Positions 61,259-64,000 of a stretch of 64,000 nt of DNA are shown here, piece by piece (position 1 is the stretch's first letter; each line of letters opens with the position of its first letter). The notes under the pieces were generated by a model that was not told where the DNA came from, searched no databases, and worked only from the letters and a program-made list of their open reading frames with translations. The translations under genes and the position numbers were made by a program. Source of the DNA: OLB6 sp964493635 (GTDB lineage Bacteria; Bacteroidota; Ignavibacteria; Kapaibacteriales; Kapaibacteriaceae); the NCBI GenBank assembly GCA_964493635.1, contig CAZBOW010000004.1, forward strand, positions 1 to 64,000. The letters are read 5' to 3'.

Positions 61259-62806
61259 ATGAAAGAGTTTGCCAACGAAGTGTACCTGGATTTCTCCAAG
61301 CCGGCCATTGCGGCAAAGCAACGCGCAGCCATCGATGCTGTGAGAGCGCGTTTTGGCAAAGAGTATCCAAACATCATCAATGGCAAGAAGGTCCGCTCGG
61401 AGCGAAAAACCACAAGCCGGAACCCTGCCCATCCAGACGAGATCATTGGCATCTTCCAGAAGTCTGGTAAGGACCACGCTGAAAAGGCCATGAAGGCAGC
61501 CGTCAAAGCGTTCGAAACATGGAAGACCGTTCCTGTACAGCAACGTGCCAAGGTGCTGTTTACTGCAGCCTCCATCATGCGCAAGCGTCGCTTGGAGATC
61601 AATGCCTGGATGATCAGCGAGGTGGGAAAGAGCTACCTCGAGGCAGATGCCGATACCTGCGAAGCAATCGACTTCCTTGACTTCTACGGTCGGGAAGCGT
61701 TGCGATACGCCGAGCGTCAACCAGTGACCCCGCTGCCAGGCGAAGACAACGAACTGTTCTACATCCCCCTTGGCGTGGGAGTGGTGATTCCACCGTGGAA
61801 CTTCCCCTTTGCCATTCTTGCCGGGATGACAACCGCAGCGGTTGTGACGGGTAATACCGTGGTGCTGAAACCCTCGAGTGATTCGCCCATGATGGGATAC
61901 CTCTTCATGGAAATCATGAAGGAAGCCGGATTGCCCGATGGCGTAGTCAACTACCTTGTTGCCAGCGGTGCCGAGGCGGGCGACTACCTCGTTGATCACC
62001 CACAAACACGATTCATCTCGTTTACGGGCTCGATGGAAGTAGGTCTGCGCATCACGGAGCGTGCCGCCAAGACGAATCCTGGTCAGATCTGGATCAAGCG
62101 TGTGGTATCGGAAATGGGCGGCAAGGATGCCATCATCGTTGATGCTGAAGCTGATATCAACGCCGCGGTCCAAGGGGTTGTTGCGTCGGCTTTTGGCTTC
62201 CAAGGCCAGAAGTGCTCTGCCTGCTCGCGGGCGATTGTGGATGCTTCGATCTACGACGAATTCGTAGCCAAGTTGAAGGTCGCCGTCGACCAGATTCAGA
62301 TCGGGCTGCCTGAGGAGAACGCGCCATTTGGCCCGGTTGTCAACGAGTCGGCACAGAAGAGCATTCAGAACTACATGAAGATTGCTGCCAAGGAAGGGAC
62401 GATCATCTGTGGCGGTGGTCGGGTAAAGGGTCTGGACGGCTATTTCCTCCAACCAACCGTAGTAGCGGGCGTAAAACCTACAGCACGCATCATGCAGGAG
62501 GAAGTCTTCGGTCCCTTGCTGGCCGTGTGCAAGGCCAAGAACTACGACGACGCCCTGAAGATTGCCAACAACACGATATACGGCCTGACGGGTGCTGTGT
62601 ACTCCAAGAATGCAAAAAAACTCGAGCGAGCTCGCCAAGAGTTCCACGTTGGGAACCTGTACCTGAATCGGAAATGTACCGGTGCCATGGTGGGCGGAAA
62701 TCCTTTCGGTGGCTTCAACATGAGTGGCACGGACTCCAAGGCGGGCGGGCGAGACTACCTCCTGCTGTTCATGCAGGCAAAATCCGTGAGTCGGAAACGG
62801 TCGTGA
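61259..62806 (+). CDS. pruA: L-glutamate gamma-semialdehyde dehydrogenase (1-pyrroline-5-carboxylate dehydrogenase)
   Basis: NAD-dependent enzyme oxidising glutamate semialdehyde to glutamate at the end of proline and arginine breakdown. At 515 residues it is a single-domain RocA-type enzyme. It has VVIPPWNFPFAILAG, TGNTVVLKPSSDSP, FTGSMEVGLRI, the Glu in VSEMGGKDAIIV, and the catalytic Cys in GFQGQKCSACSR, where QGQKCSA is characteristic of this subfamily. No proline dehydrogenase domain is fused. A TAATTTG element lies about 70 bp upstream. It is coupled (TGATG) to the unknown secreted protein downstream. Confidence 0.93.
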   Translation: MKEFANEVYLDFSKPAIAAKQRAAIDAVRARFGKEYPNIINGKKVRSERKTTSRNPAHPDEIIGIFQKSGKDHAEKAMKAAVKAFETWKTVPVQQRAKVLFTAASIMRKRRLEINAWMISEVGKSYLEADADTCEAIDFLDFYGREALRYAERQPVTPLPGEDNELFYIPLGVGVVIPPWNFPFAILAGMTTAAVVTGNTVVLKPSSDSPMMGYLFMEIMKEAGLPDGVVNYLVASGAEAGDYLVDHPQTRFISFTGSMEVGLRITERAAKTNPGQIWIKRVVSEMGGKDAIIVDAEADINAAVQGVVASAFGFQGQKCSACSRAIVDASIYDEFVAKLKVAVDQIQIGLPEENAPFGPVVNESAQKSIQNYMKIAAKEGTIICGGGRVKGLDGYFLQPTVVAGVKPTARIMQEEVFGPLLAVCKAKNYDDALKIANNTIYGLTGAVYSKNAKKLERARQEFHVGNLYLNRKCTGAMVGGNPFGGFNMSGTDSKAGGRDYLLLFMQAKSVSRKRS

Positions 62807-63558
62807 TGGCTCGATTCCGACCCTCCGTTCTGGCCTCCGTTCTGGCAGTTGCCCTTCTGTTGATCTTGGGTACTAGTCGTGGGCTGGCTCAGGGGTATGA
62901 GCAGCTGCATGGCGCTTGGATTCATGCCACGTTCATCTCCGAGCTGCGCACCAGTGCGTCGGTGGCACAGGCGTACGCCGGCGTGAGTGCCCAACAGCCT
63001 CTTTGGATCGAGATCGACAGCGCCAATGCCGAGGGTGTGGTACGGTTGTCCTATACCGGCGGCGATACTGTTCAGTGGATTCTGCGTCGTGTGCCGCGCT
63101 TGGACAGCATGCTGCAGTGGGCAATTGGTCCTGAGGACGGACCGCAGGCCGGCCCACAATGGTGGCTATCGTTGGATGAACGGGGAGGTACCTACATCGC
63201 CCTGGTTTCCGTTCGCACACCAAGTGCCGAACCCGTCATCTACGGCAAGCTGCCCTCGCCGCGGCAGGAGGCTCCCTTCATCATCAGTCGCATGGTCTAT
63301 GCGTCGCTGGTGGCAGGGAAGTACCGCGATACCAACAACCTTGCCTATGAGTTCCCTTCATCAATGATGGGTAGCTGGAAGGGGGCTCGGGTACGCCTCA
63401 CACTTGTCGTCGACGACTCTCGGCACCCGATCCTTACGGTCGAGTATGCCAACAAGCATCGGGACACCTACCGCGTTGAACGACAGGGGACCGTGCTGAG
63501 TCTGACGAACACGCAGCACAGATCTGCCGATCCACTACGGTTGACGCTGGTGCCGTAA
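62806..63558 (+). CDS. Secreted protein of unknown function
   Basis: A 250-residue product whose ATG shares a base with the dehydrogenase stop. The N-terminus (ARFRPSVLASVLAVALLLILG) is a signal peptide ending near GLAQG; two 12-bp repeats encode SVLA SVLA in it. The mature part is beta-rich with many Trp residues (LHGAWIHATFISELR, PLWIEIDSANAEGVVRLSY, WWLSLDERGGTYIALV) and a C-terminal DTYRVERQGTVLSLTN. The pattern suggests a lipocalin-like or single beta-barrel fold but no family motif is recognised. Its stop lies inside a terminator hairpin. Confidence 0.75.
   Translation: MARFRPSVLASVLAVALLLILGTSRGLAQGYEQLHGAWIHATFISELRTSASVAQAYAGVSAQQPLWIEIDSANAEGVVRLSYTGGDTVQWILRRVPRLDSMLQWAIGPEDGPQAGPQWWLSLDERGGTYIALVSVRTPSAEPVIYGKLPSPRQEAPFIISRMVYASLVAGKYRDTNNLAYEFPSSMMGSWKGARVRLTLVVDDSRHPILTVEYANKHRDTYRVERQGTVLSLTNTQHRSADPLRLTLVP
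62823..62846 (+). repeat. 12-bp tandem repeat in a signal peptide
   Basis: CTCCGTTCTGGC occurs twice in tandem and encodes SVLA repeated in the signal-peptide core of the gene at 62806. Confidence 0.9.
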
Positions 63559-63583
63559 AGGGTCGCGTGGCATCGGTTTTTTT
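63547..63583 (+). terminator. Rho-independent terminator overlapping a stop codon
   Basis: CTGGTGCC (63547-63554) pairs with GGCATCGG (63569-63576) with two G-T pairs, followed by seven T (63577-63583). The TAA stop of the preceding gene lies in the loop. Confidence 0.75.
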
Positions 63584-63605
63584 CGCACGGGAACGTTTCA
63601 CAGGC

Positions 63606-63636
63606 TTTCATTTTTACCTGTGAGTGCGTATCTTCG
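63606..63636 (+). promoter_or_regulatory. Promoter for rplS
   Basis: TTTC (63606-63609), 19-nt spacer, TATCTTCG (63629-63636). It matches the Bacteroidota TTTG-N19-TAnnTTTG arrangement with one change in each box. Confidence 0.55.
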
Positions 63637-63681
63637 TAATCCTTTTTGATACAACGAATAGCAGGCTCAGGGAGTCAGATC

Positions 63682-64000
63682 ATGCACCCGAAGGTTAAAC
63701 AGATTGATACCATGGCAAAGGCAGCCGCCTTTGAAATGCGCAAAGCGAAAGCTGGCGAAGCGTCTCCAGAGATTCCTGACTTCCGTCCAGGCGATACGGT
63801 CACAATCGCTGTTCGTGTTGTTGAGGGCGAAAAAGAACGGATCCAGAACTTCCAGGGTGTTGTTATCGCTCGTCGCGGTTCCGGTATTAACGAAACCTTC
63901 CGCGTACGGAAGATTTCAAACGGTGTTGGCGTTGAGCGGATCTTCCCGATCAATTCTCCAACGATCCAGAGCATGGCAGTCGTCAAGCGCGGTAGTGTTC
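63682..64000 (+). CDS. rplS: Ribosomal protein bL19, 3' end cut by window edge
   Basis: Large-subunit protein at the 30S interface. The visible 106 codons start MHPKVKQIDTMAKAAAFEMR and contain the conserved FRPGDTVTIAVRVVEG, KERIQNFQGVVIARRGSG, ETFRVRKISNGVGVERIFPINSP and the start of AVVKRGSV. Only the last few residues are missing. It has its own promoter and a 46-nt leader. Confidence 0.96.
   Translation, partial: MHPKVKQIDTMAKAAAFEMRKAKAGEASPEIPDFRPGDTVTIAVRVVEGEKERIQNFQGVVIARRGSGINETFRVRKISNGVGVERIFPINSPTIQSMAVVKRGSV

Noticed and set aside
61220..62647. 475-codon minus-strand open frame opposite pruA
   Set aside because: Antisense shadow of a well conserved dehydrogenase gene.

Overview
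This 64 kb window is a draft, scaffolded piece of a bacterial chromosome of moderately high GC. Several markers place it in the FCB group, most likely a Bacteroidota/Chlorobiota-side lineage such as Ignavibacteria or Kapabacteria. They are type IX secretion genes (PorU and PorV with a C-terminal sorting domain), an alternative complex III operon beside an A2-type cytochrome oxidase, a DUF3127 protein with an SSB-like tail, the long form of IspG, and TAnnTTTG promoter elements instead of TATAAT boxes. The lineage is an inference from gene content; no search was run. No prophage, insertion sequence, CRISPR array, rRNA or defence island is visible.

Layout. 1-11.4 kb: tilS-dusB (minus), a glycosyltransferase, a MATE exporter, the rod-shape genes mreBCD, smc, and a secreted unknown. 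11.4-15.3 kb: a divergent aspartate kinase with a coupled 77-residue unknown, then a small translation cluster (57-residue protein, bL31, bS18, tRNA-Gln), prs and bL25. 15.4-26.6 kb, minus strand: gap-pgk-rhomboid-ispG with stop/start overlaps, then recJ, a Dna2-like nuclease-helicase, yebC and ruvC. 26.7-37.3 kb: rsgA, tRNA-Ser/tRNA-Leu, a lone nuoD, trmH, an M61 peptidase, alaS, DUF3127, purD and a sugar-nucleotide epimerase.

37.3-55.0 kb is the respiratory core: lipoprotein cytochrome c, coxB, coxA, ctaA, ctaB, coxC, coxD, sco, DUF420, a tiny Cys-pair membrane protein, then actABCDEF, followed by lpd and lipB. Together these would oxidise menaquinol through ACIII and pass electrons by monoheme cytochromes to an aa3/caa3-type oxidase, with heme A synthesis and copper delivery encoded in the same run. 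55-64 kb: an intergenic region with DnaA-box-like words, tRNA-Gly, porU-porV, a DedA protein, a glutamate-semialdehyde dehydrogenase, a secreted unknown and rplS (cut by the window edge).

The most interesting signals are not genes. The oriented octamer AGGGGGCT occurs 18 times, 14 of them on the plus strand whatever the gene direction. At least eight unrelated tandem arrays share a period of exactly 12 bp, three of them in signal peptides. Several genes have a TAnnTTTG promoter element ending only 4-6 nt before the start codon, which implies leaderless mRNAs. Two of the three N-gaps are flanked by identical 55-bp ends and are assembly joins rather than missing sequence; the third, inside actB, is a real gap.
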